A stretch of 25,610 nt of DNA from Cyanobacteria bacterium UBA1186 (GCA_002309875.1 DBYM01000012.1:35553-61162); one strand, 5' to 3'. Shown: positions 1 to 8,794, counted from the first letter of the stretch. Numbers and translations are program-made. The notes: generated from the letters alone by a model not told the origin.

Positions 1-2364
1 GGGAAAAAACTCGGAAGAGTTCCGCTTGCGGGTATTCCTGTTAAGGCGGTGGATAATTATCTTGAAAAATTGGTTGCCAAAGACTATAAGATTGCCATTT
101 GCGAACAACTCGAAGATCCTAAACTTGCAAAAGGCCTCGTTGACAGAGGCGTCGTCAGGGTAATAACCGCAGGAACTCTTGTTGAGAGCAAGTTTTTAAA
201 TCAGACAAGCAATAACTATATCTGTGCGCTTTTTGAGGAAAAAGGGAATTACGGCTTTGCATATACGGATATTTCGACGGGCGAATTTAAAGCGGCCACA
301 CTCGGGTATGATGCAATTTTGACTGAATTGGCAAGGCTTCAGCCGTCGGAAGTTATCGCACCTTCTAAGAAACTTAAATTAGAGCAATATCAGATTGTTC
401 CCGAAGAAGTCGTAAATCTTCCCGATGAAATTACCGATAATTATAACTGCGTGAAAGTTCCTATGAAAGTTTTTGAAGATACTTTTGCTCAGAATAATCT
501 GAAAAGTGTGTTTAAATTAGATAACCTTGACTCATTAGGTTACAAGGAAAATCCTCTAGCGTTCAGGGCTGCGGCTGCAGTGCTTGCTTATATATGGGAA
601 AATATGAAGGACGGATTTCCTTCCTTTGAAAGAGTTGAACTTTATGAACTTTCGGAATATGTTTCGCTCGATGTTAATACCCGCAAAAATCTCGAACTGA
701 CGGAAACTTTAAGAGAGAAAAACCGTTACGGGTCTTTACTTTGGGCAATAGACAAGACAACCACGGGCATGGGGGCAAGGCTCCTCAAATCCTGGGTTTG
801 TCAGCCGTTGAAGGATAAGGCAAAGATTACGGCAAGACAGGAGGTCGTAAAGAAACTTTTTGAGAATCCTTCGGCAAGATATAATTTAGAAGTAATATTA
901 AGGGACATATCCGATATACAAAGACTTTCTTCAAGAATGAGCAATGGCTCTTCGGGTCCGAGAGATTTTATAAGCCTTAAGATGTCTTTGAATGTTCTTC
1001 CCCGCCTTGTTGAAGAGGCAAAGTCCGCAGGGATAACCATATTTTCTTCAATAGAAGACCGCCTGGACGATATTAAGGAATACACCAAATTAATTGATAA
1101 AACAATTGAGGAAAACCCTCCCGTTGTGATTAAAGAGGGTGGAATTATCAAAGCAGGAGTGAATGACACACTTGATTACCTGCGCAATTTGATGGCAAAC
1201 GGCGAGGACTGGCTGAAACAATTTGAAGAAAAAGAAAAGCAGAGAACGGGAATAACGACTCTGAAAGTCGGGTATAACAGGGTTTTCGGATATTATATTG
1301 AGGTTACAAATTCTCATTTATCCAAGGCCCCTGCGGATTATGTGCGCAGACAGACACTTACGGGCGGAGAAAGATTTATTACGGAAGAACTCAAGAAACA
1401 CGAGGACGAGGTTTTATCGGCGCAGGTTAAGGCAAATGATTTGGAATACAAACTTTTCAGTGATTTCAGAGAATATTCCAAAGAATTTGTTTCGCTGATT
1501 CGTGAAATCTCAAAATGTGTGGCAGAACTTGATGTGTTTAATTCGTTCGCAACAATTGCCGCTGAGCAGAATTACGTTTGTCCTGAGATTAATGACAGCA
1601 GGGAATTTGTTGTGAGAAACGGAAGACACCCTGTTTTGGAGAAAATTTTACCTCTCGGCTCTTATGTTCCGAATGATTTGGAACTCTCCGGCGACAGTAT
1701 TGATAAGACACAATTTATGATACTTACAGGGCCCAATATGGCGGGTAAATCAACCTATATGCGTCAGAATGCACTGATTGTAATTCTTGCGCAAATAGGC
1801 TCTTTTGTCCCTGCGGACAGTGCAAGGATCGGAATTGTTGATAAGATATTCACCCGTGTCGGAGCAAGCGATGATTTGACTTTGGGTAAATCCACGTTTA
1901 TGGTCGAGATGACGGAAACATCTTATATTCTGAACAATGCGACGGACAGAAGTTTTATTCTTATTGATGAAATAGGCAGGGGAACGAGTACGTATGACGG
2001 AGTTGCTATCGCATGGTCCGTTGCGGAATATATTGCGGGTACAATTAAGGCAAGGTGTATATTTGCAACTCACTATCACGAATTGAACGTTATGGACAGA
2101 ACGTTCCCGCAGATTAAAAATTACAGAATTACGGTGTCGGAAGAAAACGGCGAAATTGAATTTTTGAGAAAAATTGTTCCGGGCGGAGCAAGCAAGAGTT
2201 ACGGAATTCAGGTTGCCAAAATGGCAGGTCTGCCGGCGAGCGTTGTTAAACGTTCAAAGGAATTAATGCAGAAGATGCAGAAGGATTCCAAAAACCTGTC
2301 AACAAAAAAACGGGCCGAGGAAAGCGTTCCGGAATTAGAAACTCCGCAATTAAATCTATTCTGA
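1..2364 (+). CDS. mutS: DNA mismatch repair protein MutS (5' partial)
   Basis: ATPase that recognises mismatches and small loops and recruits MutL in post-replicative repair. The reading frame is open from base 1 (G-K-K-L-G-R-V-P-L-A-G-I-P), so the gene starts upstream of the window. The GTG at 49 is an internal valine of the conserved AGIP-x-x-AVDNYL stretch, not a start. 787 residues are visible. About 50 N-terminal residues, including the mismatch-contacting Phe-x-Glu, should lie outside. Seen: the connector and lever domains; Walker A (GPNMAGKST, encoded near 1730-1755); Walker B with the MutS signature (LIDEIGRGTSTYDG, near 1960-2000); and the ATHYHEL switch. The C-terminal tail is Lys/Glu-rich and ends LNLF. 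The family is certain; the MutS1 type is inferred from this domain order. Confidence 0.97.
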   Translation, partial: GKKLGRVPLAGIPVKAVDNYLEKLVAKDYKIAICEQLEDPKLAKGLVDRGVVRVITAGTLVESKFLNQTSNNYICALFEEKGNYGFAYTDISTGEFKAATLGYDAILTELARLQPSEVIAPSKKLKLEQYQIVPEEVVNLPDEITDNYNCVKVPMKVFEDTFAQNNLKSVFKLDNLDSLGYKENPLAFRAAAAVLAYIWENMKDGFPSFERVELYELSEYVSLDVNTRKNLELTETLREKNRYGSLLWAIDKTTTGMGARLLKSWVCQPLKDKAKITARQEVVKKLFENPSARYNLEVILRDISDIQRLSSRMSNGSSGPRDFISLKMSLNVLPRLVEEAKSAGITIFSSIEDRLDDIKEYTKLIDKTIEENPPVVIKEGGIIKAGVNDTLDYLRNLMANGEDWLKQFEEKEKQRTGITTLKVGYNRVFGYYIEVTNSHLSKAPADYVRRQTLTGGERFITEELKKHEDEVLSAQVKANDLEYKLFSDFREYSKEFVSLIREISKCVAELDVFNSFATIAAEQNYVCPEINDSREFVVRNGRHPVLEKILPLGSYVPNDLELSGDSIDKTQFMILTGPNMAGKSTYMRQNALIVILAQIGSFVPADSARIGIVDKIFTRVGASDDLTLGKSTFMVEMTETSYILNNATDRSFILIDEIGRGTSTYDGVAIAWSVAEYIAGTIKARCIFATHYHELNVMDRTFPQIKNYRITVSEENGEIEFLRKIVPGGASKSYGIQVAKMAGLPASVVKRSKELMQKMQKDSKNLSTKKRAEESVPELETPQLNLF

Positions 2365-2435
2365 TTTTATACTACACCAATAAGTCCAAATTAATTGTAA
2401 ACTATTCTCCAAATCCGAAAAATATGTTATTATTC

Positions 2436-2444
2436 TGCTATACA
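2436..2444 (+). promoter_or_regulatory. Candidate extended -10 promoter
   Basis: TGC followed by TATACA forms an extended -10 element about 20 bases before the ATG at 2465. It would give a leader of roughly 14 nt that carries the GGAGAGG ribosome binding site (2453-2459). No convincing -35 box is visible. It could separate the next gene from mutS. Weak evidence, from sequence only. Confidence 0.3.
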
Positions 2445-2464
2445 GATATTATGGAGAGGTTTAT

Positions 2465-4372
2465 ATGGTACAGATTTCAAAGCAACTTATTGTAAGAAAA
2501 GAAATTCCGCTCGACAACTCTACCGATTTGGTTAATTCGCTTGATGTTGCACTTGCGGAATATCATTGTACTAACAAAGAATATGAAAAGGGTTTAAAAA
2601 TATACAGGGAAATTCTTCCTCAGTTAAGTGATGCCGAGAGATTTCCTGTTCTAAATAAATACATAAATTTTGCATTGGCGTATGCCCGTTCAATGTCTCA
2701 GGACAAAAAATGGGTTGAGGCGATTGAAATATATCGTGACATTATGAAATACAGAGGTTTCCCGGTTACGGTTTACAAAAACATCGGGCTTTGTATGAAG
2801 GCTATCGGTAATGCGGATTTGGCGATTAAATTTCTGAAACGGTTTGAGGAAATTTCTCCCGATAAAGAAGACGTTTACGTTTATCTTGCAGACATTACTT
2901 ATGCGGATATTAAGGATAACATCAAAGCGATTGAATACTACGAAAAAGCACTTGAGAAAAACCAAAACAATTTTTCAATTTACAATATGCTTGGTCACTT
3001 GTATTCAACCTGCTATCAGGATAAATTCAAAGAAAAACAAATCGAATACCTTACAAAAGCATTTGAACTTGCTCCGAATAACAGAATTGTTGTTAAAAAC
3101 CTTGCTTATGTCTATGGTAAATTCGACGAAGTTCAGAAGGCCGATGAATTCTATTCAAAACTTATGTATCTGAATCCGACGCACTCGGATTTACACTCTT
3201 ATGGTGCATATTTGGTTAAACATGAAAGATTTTCCGAAGGTTTCAAATTCCTTCAGCACAGATTTCAGAAGGAAGATTTGGGTAATGTTGCATTCCCTGA
3301 GATTTTCTTAAATAAAAAGAAACGCTGGAACATGAAGATTGATATCAGAGGGAAGCATATTCTTGCACACTTTGAACAAGGCTTTGGTGACTCAATATTA
3401 TTCATACGATTTGTTAACGAACTGAAAAAACTTTGCGGTAAAGTTTCCGTTGCAGTACAGGGCGGACTTGTTGATTTGTTTAATGATTCCAATCTCGGTG
3501 TTGATATATATACTGAGGAACAGGTCAAGACCCTGAATTATGACTATTATATCCCGATGATGGACCTGCCTATTGTGTGTGAAACTCAGCCTAATACGAT
3601 ACCTCTTGCCGAGGGTTATCTGAAGGTTCCGAAAGCCAAAATAGAGGCATACAGGAAGGAATTTATAAACGATAATGACAAACTCAAAATCGGTATAGCA
3701 TTTGAAGGTACTGTATTTTCTAAGGAAACTGACCGTGATATTCCGCTTGAATATCTGTATCCTTTGATGAAGATGCCTGAGGTTGAGGTATATAGTTTCC
3801 AAGTTGATGACCTGAGCCGTCAGATGGACAGAGTTCCGTCGGACGCGCAACTGATAAGACTCGGTAATACCTTTAAGAATTGGGAAGATACGGCATGTGC
3901 AATGAACTGTATGGATTTGATTGTAACAACCGATAACGGTGTTATGAACCTTGCGGGTGCATTGGGTATCAAGACATTCGGGCTTTTCAATACCATAACT
4001 GAATGGAGATGGTTTAAGACAACGGGTGAAGATATTGCATGGTATAAGAGTATTAAACCGTTCCAATGCCCGACTTCAAAAGCATGGGACGTCCCTGTTG
4101 CAAAGGTTATTGAAGAAATCGAAAAAATGCAGATACAAAAGATTGCCAAAAAGATAACTTCGGGCGGCCTGAAGGGATTTCCTAATATGACAGAGGAAAC
4201 ACCGATTAAGAAATCACCTGCGAAATCAGCCGCTAAAACAGCAAAGAAACCTGCGGCCAAAACGGCAAAGAAACCTGCAGGCAAAACGACGGGTAAGTCC
4301 GCAGTTAAAACAACAGGCAAAACAACCGCTAAAACAGCAGGCAAGACGACAAAAAAGACTAAAAAATCATAA
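2465..4372 (+). CDS. TPR-repeat protein with glycosyltransferase-like domain and Lys-rich tail
   Basis: 635-aa protein in three parts. Residues about 20-265 are TPR-like helical repeats (for example NIGLCMKAIGNADLAIKFLKRF and A-I-E-Y-Y-E-K-A-L). Residues about 290-560 resemble the C-terminal, family-9-like glycosyltransferase module found fused to TPRs: an EQGFGDSILFIRF loop near 303, DLIVTTDNGVMNLAGALG near 484, and EWRWF...WYKSIKPFQ near 512-530. Residues 579-635 are a low-complexity Lys/Ala/Thr/Pro tail like histone H1. Such TPR-transferases act on cell-surface or protein sugars; the acceptor here is unknown. The start is ATG with GGAGAGG 5 nt upstream. It faces the AAA+ gene tail to tail, 15 nt apart, with no clear terminator between. 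There is no signal peptide or membrane segment. The enzyme role is inferred from motifs. Confidence 0.75.
   Translation: MVQISKQLIVRKEIPLDNSTDLVNSLDVALAEYHCTNKEYEKGLKIYREILPQLSDAERFPVLNKYINFALAYARSMSQDKKWVEAIEIYRDIMKYRGFPVTVYKNIGLCMKAIGNADLAIKFLKRFEEISPDKEDVYVYLADITYADIKDNIKAIEYYEKALEKNQNNFSIYNMLGHLYSTCYQDKFKEKQIEYLTKAFELAPNNRIVVKNLAYVYGKFDEVQKADEFYSKLMYLNPTHSDLHSYGAYLVKHERFSEGFKFLQHRFQKEDLGNVAFPEIFLNKKKRWNMKIDIRGKHILAHFEQGFGDSILFIRFVNELKKLCGKVSVAVQGGLVDLFNDSNLGVDIYTEEQVKTLNYDYYIPMMDLPIVCETQPNTIPLAEGYLKVPKAKIEAYRKEFINDNDKLKIGIAFEGTVFSKETDRDIPLEYLYPLMKMPEVEVYSFQVDDLSRQMDRVPSDAQLIRLGNTFKNWEDTACAMNCMDLIVTTDNGVMNLAGALGIKTFGLFNTITEWRWFKTTGEDIAWYKSIKPFQCPTSKAWDVPVAKVIEEIEKMQIQKIAKKITSGGLKGFPNMTEETPIKKSPAKSAAKTAKKPAAKTAKKPAGKTTGKSAVKTTGKTTAKTAGKTTKKTKKS
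4199..4369 (+). repeat. Low-complexity repeat encoding K/A/T/P-rich tail
   Basis: Degenerate short repeats (units like AAR-CCT-GC and AAA-ACN-RCN) encode the last 57 residues of the preceding protein, with repeated AAKTAKKPA- and GKTT-type units. High positive charge without hydrophobic residues suggests a nucleic-acid or polyanion-binding tail. The array may vary in length between strains through slippage or recombination. Confidence 0.7.
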
Positions 4373-4387
4373 AACTAAATTAAGCAT

Positions 4388-5713
4388 TTATGCTGCTTTT
4401 TGTGCTTCTTGTATCCATTGTTCAACCATTTCAATCGTTACATTCTTCTTTTTGCCTTCTTCTTTAGGCATACAGAAGATTTTGTGAACTAAGTTTTCTG
4501 ATATATTGGTTACATCACGACCGCCTTCACCTTTGGCTTGTTTGGCAATCAGGTCGTACATGCCGTCAGGTAATTCAACAGAATCTTTGAGTTTGTGATA
4601 ATCTAATGCTCTGCCTACCTTAAATTCGGCAACCTTAGCTTTTTCTCCCAACGTATATGGTTTAATATGGAATACATAAGATATTCTGTCTCTGATGGGC
4701 TCGCTTAACTTATTGTAGTCATTGGTTGTAATCATAACTATGGAATTTGAAATATCAATATCAACTCCTAAGAAGTCATCATGACCTTTGTGACGACCGT
4801 CAAGGAATGATAATAACGCATCATCAGGTTTTCCGTTATGCTCGGAACTTCCTGTTTTTTCCAATTCATCAAGTATATAAACCATATCTTTTGTTTTGTG
4901 TTCAATCTGTCCGTCTGCAAATTCACCCCAACTTGCGCCCTGATAAACAGATTCGTTACCGATTACTTTTGCCTTACCCGTCGCACCTGCCATAGATATT
5001 TCTTTGCAAGGCAATTCGCAGGCTTCCGCAACGGCCTGACAAAGTGTTGTTTTAGCGGTACCGGGAGGTCCGTCAAGGGCTATAACAAGAGGTTTATCGG
5101 GCTTGATACCTTCTCTTATACATGCATTTCTGTATTCCAAAAATTCAAGAACCTGTTTTTTAACTCCTTGCATACCGATAACTTTATCGTCAAGTATTTT
5201 CTTTGCCCTTTCTATATCTACTACTTTTAATTCGGTATCGCTTATTTTCGCAAGTTCCGTAAGTGCATTTACTTTCTTTTGTGACATTGAAAGCGGACCT
5301 TTTTCAATTTCTTCTTTAACAGCTCTTACGATACTTTTGTCTTTACAGTTATTAAGGACATCTTCAATAGGACTTGCATCTGTTTTTACACTTGATAAAG
5401 CTCTATTTAGCGCCCTTTCTGCTTTTCTTTGCTGAGAAGTGGATTTAAATTCTTTTATAGCCATGGGAGCGAATACCGCAATCATTGTTGCAGATGCTAA
5501 CAGACCTACCGTCCAGGCAACATTATTTTTAACCTTTTGGCTTCTTTGTTCCCGTTGACGGTCTTTTATTGCCTGTGCCTGCAAAGCCTGTACATCTGAT
5601 TGTCTGACAAATCGGTCATTTTCGGCTTTAAAACTTGTTTTGTTGGTATTTACCTGCTTTAAGCCGTTAGTTTGTTGAACTGACAATAATCCGACACTTT
5701 GAATTCCGGTCAT
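4388..5713 (-). CDS. Membrane-anchored Lon-like AAA+ ATPase without protease domain
   Basis: 441 aa. The N-terminus is a disordered segment with a T-S-F-K-A motif (Phe28), then a charged helix, one membrane span at about residues 65-86, and a linker. The AAA+ module runs from about 175. It has Walker A GPPGTAKT (215-222), Walker B YILDELEK (Asp282-Glu283), sensor-1 Asn331 in ITTND, an arginine finger in IRDRI (Arg343), and a C-terminal helical lid. The leader into the ATPase (V-I-G-M-Q-G-V-K-K-Q-V-L-E-F-L-E-Y) and the P-loop surroundings are most like the AAA part of Lon, but the protein ends after the lid, with no Ser-Lys protease domain. It is probably an ATP-driven unfoldase or remodeller facing the cytoplasm; the target is unknown. 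The start has AAGGAG 7 nt upstream. It is divergent from the sigma-28-controlled gene at 5872. Confidence 0.8.
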   Translation of the reverse strand: MTGIQSVGLLSVQQTNGLKQVNTNKTSFKAENDRFVRQSDVQALQAQAIKDRQREQRSQKVKNNVAWTVGLLASATMIAVFAPMAIKEFKSTSQQRKAERALNRALSSVKTDASPIEDVLNNCKDKSIVRAVKEEIEKGPLSMSQKKVNALTELAKISDTELKVVDIERAKKILDDKVIGMQGVKKQVLEFLEYRNACIREGIKPDKPLVIALDGPPGTAKTTLCQAVAEACELPCKEISMAGATGKAKVIGNESVYQGASWGEFADGQIEHKTKDMVYILDELEKTGSSEHNGKPDDALLSFLDGRHKGHDDFLGVDIDISNSIVMITTNDYNKLSEPIRDRISYVFHIKPYTLGEKAKVAEFKVGRALDYHKLKDSVELPDGMYDLIAKQAKGEGGRDVTNISENLVHKIFCMPKEEGKKKNVTIEMVEQWIQEAQKAA

Positions 5714-5810
5714 AATAACTCCTTATACACACTTATATATAATGTATAAAACAGAACAAACGATAAAATTGCCTTAATGTTAAGTTTTGTAAAACTTTCT
5801 TTAAAAATCC

Positions 5811-5837
5811 TAAAGTTTTGGCTAAAAATGCCGATAT
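5811..5837 (+). promoter_or_regulatory. Sigma-28 (FliA) promoter
   Basis: TAAAGTTT (5811-5818), exactly 11 bases, then GCCGATAT (5830-5837). This matches the flagellar sigma-28 consensus TAAAGTTT-N11-GCCGATAA at 15 of 16 positions. The predicted start is near 5844, about 28 nt before the ATG at 5872. A 16-bp inverted repeat (AAGTTTT-GT-AAAACTT, 5782-5797) lies just upstream and could bind a regulator. The same promoter, with the same spacing, precedes the protease gene at 22653-22679. Confidence 0.88.
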
Positions 5838-5871
5838 ACATGCTACATAGGGACAATAAAGGAAAGACAAA

Positions 5872-6864
5872 ATGGGATTAGCTGCCTCACAAGTTAGATT
5901 ATTGGCAATGACACAGCGCAAAGCAGATGTCGAATATCAGATCGGCATGGGTGCGATGCATAAAATGGCATTGACCAGAGAGGTTTCCGATTTGGCTCGT
6001 GAATACAGTTCCAAATTACAGCAAAAACAGATTTCTTATTATGCAAACGGTAAGTATAACAAAATTAATTATCAATATTTAATGGGATATGGAGCAAACT
6101 TTGCTGCGGCATGGTATCCTGACAGATACCCGATGAAAGATAATAACGCAATGGTATTAACCGATTACAAAGGTCAGGTTGTTTTAAGCAAGGCTTATGC
6201 AGATGCGATTAATAAAGTCATTCCGAAAGGTATGAGTGCATGCGGTAAGGGCGGAACTTTTGACAAGAGTAAGATTCCTGAAATATTGGCAGTTCTGTTC
6301 CCGAGCCTTGATGCTGAGACAATAATGAAGGTTAAAAACGGCGGAGAATTAGAGTCTTCTTATGATGCTGAAATTATAAAAACACTTACGGGTGAATCTG
6401 TCGGAGAAGGCGAAACTAAGAACAGTGAAGCTGCAACAAAGATGGTGCAGCAGTTTATAGATGCTTATTGGGCAATTTTTGAAGCTGCTTCAACGAACGG
6501 TTGGACAACGGAATATAACGGTGAAATCAATTCAAATCCTGATTATATTTCAGATGCATTGGTTTCCGGAACGTTCCATCTTGAAACTATTGACGATTAC
6601 GGCGAGTATGATGATTGCAGTACGTTGAATTACTTTGTGACAAACGGTGATATTTCCGAGAATGTAACAAACGAACACAGAGAACAAGTTACGGCATGGT
6701 ATAACGAACAAAAGGCAATACTTAATGAAAAAGAACAGTTTGTCGATTTGGAAATGCAGGATTTGTCAACAGAATTAGAAGTTATTAAGACGCAGATGGA
6801 AGCAATACAAACATTTATAGATAACGCAATACAGCACACATTCACATGGGGCAGTAACGCGTAA
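5872..6864 (+). CDS. Uncharacterised protein under sigma-28 control
   Basis: 330 aa; I do not recognise a named family. The N-terminus MGLAASQVRLLAMTQRKADV is a short amphipathic segment without a signal peptide, followed by a helical region to about residue 60. The middle is acidic and Asn/Gly/Tyr-rich. The last 60 residues (about 268-325) form a coiled coil (EQFVDLEMQDLSTELEVIK) ending in HTFTWGSNA. There are no membrane segments, and only two cysteines, both in the middle of the protein. Helical ends around a variable middle, plus the sigma-28 promoter, suggest a late flagellar-class product, possibly exported by the flagellar type III apparatus or acting on the filament. That role is inference. 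The ribosome binding site AGGAAAG is well placed. The gene stands alone and ends at a strong terminator. Confidence 0.75.
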   Translation: MGLAASQVRLLAMTQRKADVEYQIGMGAMHKMALTREVSDLAREYSSKLQQKQISYYANGKYNKINYQYLMGYGANFAAAWYPDRYPMKDNNAMVLTDYKGQVVLSKAYADAINKVIPKGMSACGKGGTFDKSKIPEILAVLFPSLDAETIMKVKNGGELESSYDAEIIKTLTGESVGEGETKNSEAATKMVQQFIDAYWAIFEAASTNGWTTEYNGEINSNPDYISDALVSGTFHLETIDDYGEYDDCSTLNYFVTNGDISENVTNEHREQVTAWYNEQKAILNEKEQFVDLEMQDLSTELEVIKTQMEAIQTFIDNAIQHTFTWGSNA

Positions 6865-6918
6865 AAACAGTTAAGACAGGTAGTTAAATAAACTTTATTT
6901 CCCTTTTCTCAAAACAAA

Positions 6919-6945
6919 AGGCTAACTCGTGTTAGCCTCTTTTTA
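6919..6945. terminator. Bidirectional intrinsic terminator
   Basis: Perfect 8-bp stem AGGCTAAC / GTTAGCCT with a TCGT loop. It is followed by CTTTTTATTA on the plus strand, and by CCTTTTGTTTT when read on the minus strand. It sits between convergent genes (end of the 330-aa gene, end of aspS) and can stop both. Confidence 0.9.
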
Positions 6946-7004
6946 TTATATTTATTTTTCAGGGTTTCGGGTAATCTGTATTTAGATTTACGCCTCTACG
7001 TTTA

Positions 7005-7022
7005 CCCCTTTACCCCTACCCC
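7005..7022 (-). other. G-run cluster at aspS stop codon
   Basis: On the minus strand three GGGG runs, separated by TA and TAAA, overlap and follow the aspS stop codon (TAG-GGG-TAA, a tandem stop in frame). A GAGG follows 8 nt later. This could form a two-layer RNA quadruplex in the aspS 3' untranslated region. It stands out in an AT-rich intergenic stretch. Function unknown. Confidence 0.4.
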
Positions 7023-8794
7023 TCTTTTCTTACTGTGCTTTTGATGTGAAGTTCTCTTAACTGCTGAATTGAAGCCTCGCCCGGAGCATCGGACATAAGA
7101 CATTTTGCGCTTGCGTTTTTCGGGAATGCAATAACATCACGGATTGAATCAGTTCTGCAAAGTAGTGCAACCAATCTGTCCAAACCGATTGCAAGGCCGG
7201 CATGCGGAGGAGTTCCGTATTGGAGAGCATTAACCATAAATCCGAATTTTTCGGTTGCCTCTTCTTCCGTCAGGCCGAGAGCCTTAAAGATTTTCTTCTG
7301 AACTTCCGATGAGTGAATCCTGACGGAGCCTCCGCCCAATTCTGTTCCGTTATAAACGATATCGTAAGCAATTGATTTAACGTTGCCCAAATCACCGCTG
7401 TCAAGTTTATCCAAGTCTTCAAGGTTTGGAGAGGTGAACGGGTGGTGCATTGCCATATATCTGCCTTCTTCTTCCGACCATTCAAACATCGGGAAGTCAA
7501 CAACCCAAAGCAGGTTGTGTTTGTTTTCGTCAATAAGATTTAATGATTTACCGAAATGTAATCTCAATCTTCCCATGATGTCGTAAACGAGTTTCGGTTT
7601 GTCTGCAACGAAGAAGATTATATCGCCTGCCTGAGCACCTGCTCTTTCCTGAATTGCTTTAGCCTGATCTTCTGTTACGAATTTAAGAACAGGAGATTTT
7701 GCCGTTCCGTCTTCGTTGTAAATGATGTTAGCGAGGGCCTTGGCGCCGAAGGAAACGGCAAGTTTTGTAATATCATCAATATCTTTTCTTGAATAACTTG
7801 CGCCGCCGGGGATTCTGATACCTCGGACAATACCGCCGTTTTCAAGAGTTTTCTTAACGATTTCAAATTCTGACTGCAGGATAATGTCGCCTATATCAAA
7901 CAATTCCAAATCAAATCTTGTATCGGGCTTGTCAGAGCCGTATCTGTCCATAGCCTCCTGCCATGTGATTTGCTTGAACGGAGGGTGAATATCAACTCCT
8001 GCCGCTTTGAATGCATCAACGAGCAGTCCTTCAACCGTCTTTATAACGTCCTGCTGTTCAACAAATGAGAGTTCCATATCAATCTGAGTAAATTCAGGTT
8101 GTCTGTCTGCTCTCAAATCTTCATCACGGAAGCATTTTGCAATTTGATAATATTTTTCAATTCCGCCAACCATCAGTAATTGCTTAAAGATTTGCGGAGA
8201 TTGGGGAAGTGCGAAGAATTTGCCTTCCTGAACACGTGAAGGAACGAGGTAATCACGGGCACCTTCGGGTGTTGTTTTAATCAAAATCGGAGTTTCAACT
8301 TCAAGGAAACCTTGCCCGTTCAGATAATTACGAACTGCCTGAACGATATTATGTCTTGTTATCAGGTTATGAAGCATTTTCTCGTTTCTTATATCGAGGT
8401 AACGATATTTAAGACGAACATCTTCCGAAACATTTTCATCACCAAGAACGAAAGGCAAAACCTTAGATTCCGAAAGGATTTCAACAGATTCGGGATACAT
8501 TTCAACCTGACCTGTCGGATATTTTTCATTATATGTTTCTTCAGGTCTTCTTGTAATCTTGCCCTTAACCATAATAACGTATTCACTTCTTACTTTGGCG
8601 AATGCCTGATGAACGTCGGGATTGATTTGCGGGTTTGCAACAAGTTGGAAAAATCCGCTTCTGTCACGAAGTTCTATAAACAAAATTCCGCCGAGGTCTC
8701 TTACTGTTGACACCCAGCCTGAAAGAGTAACTTCTTCGTTAATATTACTGAGATTTAATTCACCGCAGTTGTGTGATTTCATACGAGTTTTCAA
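7016..8794 (-). CDS. aspS: Aspartyl-tRNA synthetase
   Basis: Class II synthetase that charges tRNA-Asp. 592 aa, normal for the bacterial type. Domains: an N-terminal OB-fold anticodon domain (GWVSTVRDLGGILFIELRDR); the catalytic core with motif 2 FRDEDLRADRQPEFTQIDME near residues 222-240; a bacterial GAD insertion at about 300-420; and motif 3 GLAIGLDRLVALL near 535. Leu in the RDLGG loop is the residue type seen in tRNA-discriminating enzymes (non-discriminating ones usually have His), so it may charge only tRNA-Asp; this is inference. Start choice: TTG at 8794 has GGAG 8 nt upstream. ATG at 8782 gives the N-terminus MKSHNCGEL, which lines up with other AspRS but lies 20 nt from that site. 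Both are possible. Confidence 0.96.
   Translation of the reverse strand: MKTRMKSHNCGELNLSNINEEVTLSGWVSTVRDLGGILFIELRDRSGFFQLVANPQINPDVHQAFAKVRSEYVIMVKGKITRRPEETYNEKYPTGQVEMYPESVEILSESKVLPFVLGDENVSEDVRLKYRYLDIRNEKMLHNLITRHNIVQAVRNYLNGQGFLEVETPILIKTTPEGARDYLVPSRVQEGKFFALPQSPQIFKQLLMVGGIEKYYQIAKCFRDEDLRADRQPEFTQIDMELSFVEQQDVIKTVEGLLVDAFKAAGVDIHPPFKQITWQEAMDRYGSDKPDTRFDLELFDIGDIILQSEFEIVKKTLENGGIVRGIRIPGGASYSRKDIDDITKLAVSFGAKALANIIYNEDGTAKSPVLKFVTEDQAKAIQERAGAQAGDIIFFVADKPKLVYDIMGRLRLHFGKSLNLIDENKHNLLWVVDFPMFEWSEEEGRYMAMHHPFTSPNLEDLDKLDSGDLGNVKSIAYDIVYNGTELGGGSVRIHSSEVQKKIFKALGLTEEEATEKFGFMVNALQYGTPPHAGLAIGLDRLVALLCRTDSIRDVIAFPKNASAKCLMSDAPGEASIQQLRELHIKSTVRKEG

Noticed and set aside
49..51. GTG as the start of mutS
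   Set aside because: The frame is open to base 1 and the upstream residues match the conserved MutS stretch, so the gene is truncated by the window.
3398..4344. Long open frames opposite the TPR/transferase gene (222 and 174 codons)
   Set aside because: Shadows of the real gene. The 174-codon frame is just the reverse of the Lys-rich repeat and looks falsely hydrophobic; neither has a binding site or family motif.
4383..4394. AGCATTTATGCT as a terminator between convergent genes
   Set aside because: The loop would be only 2 nt and the stem is AT-rich; unlikely to fold well.
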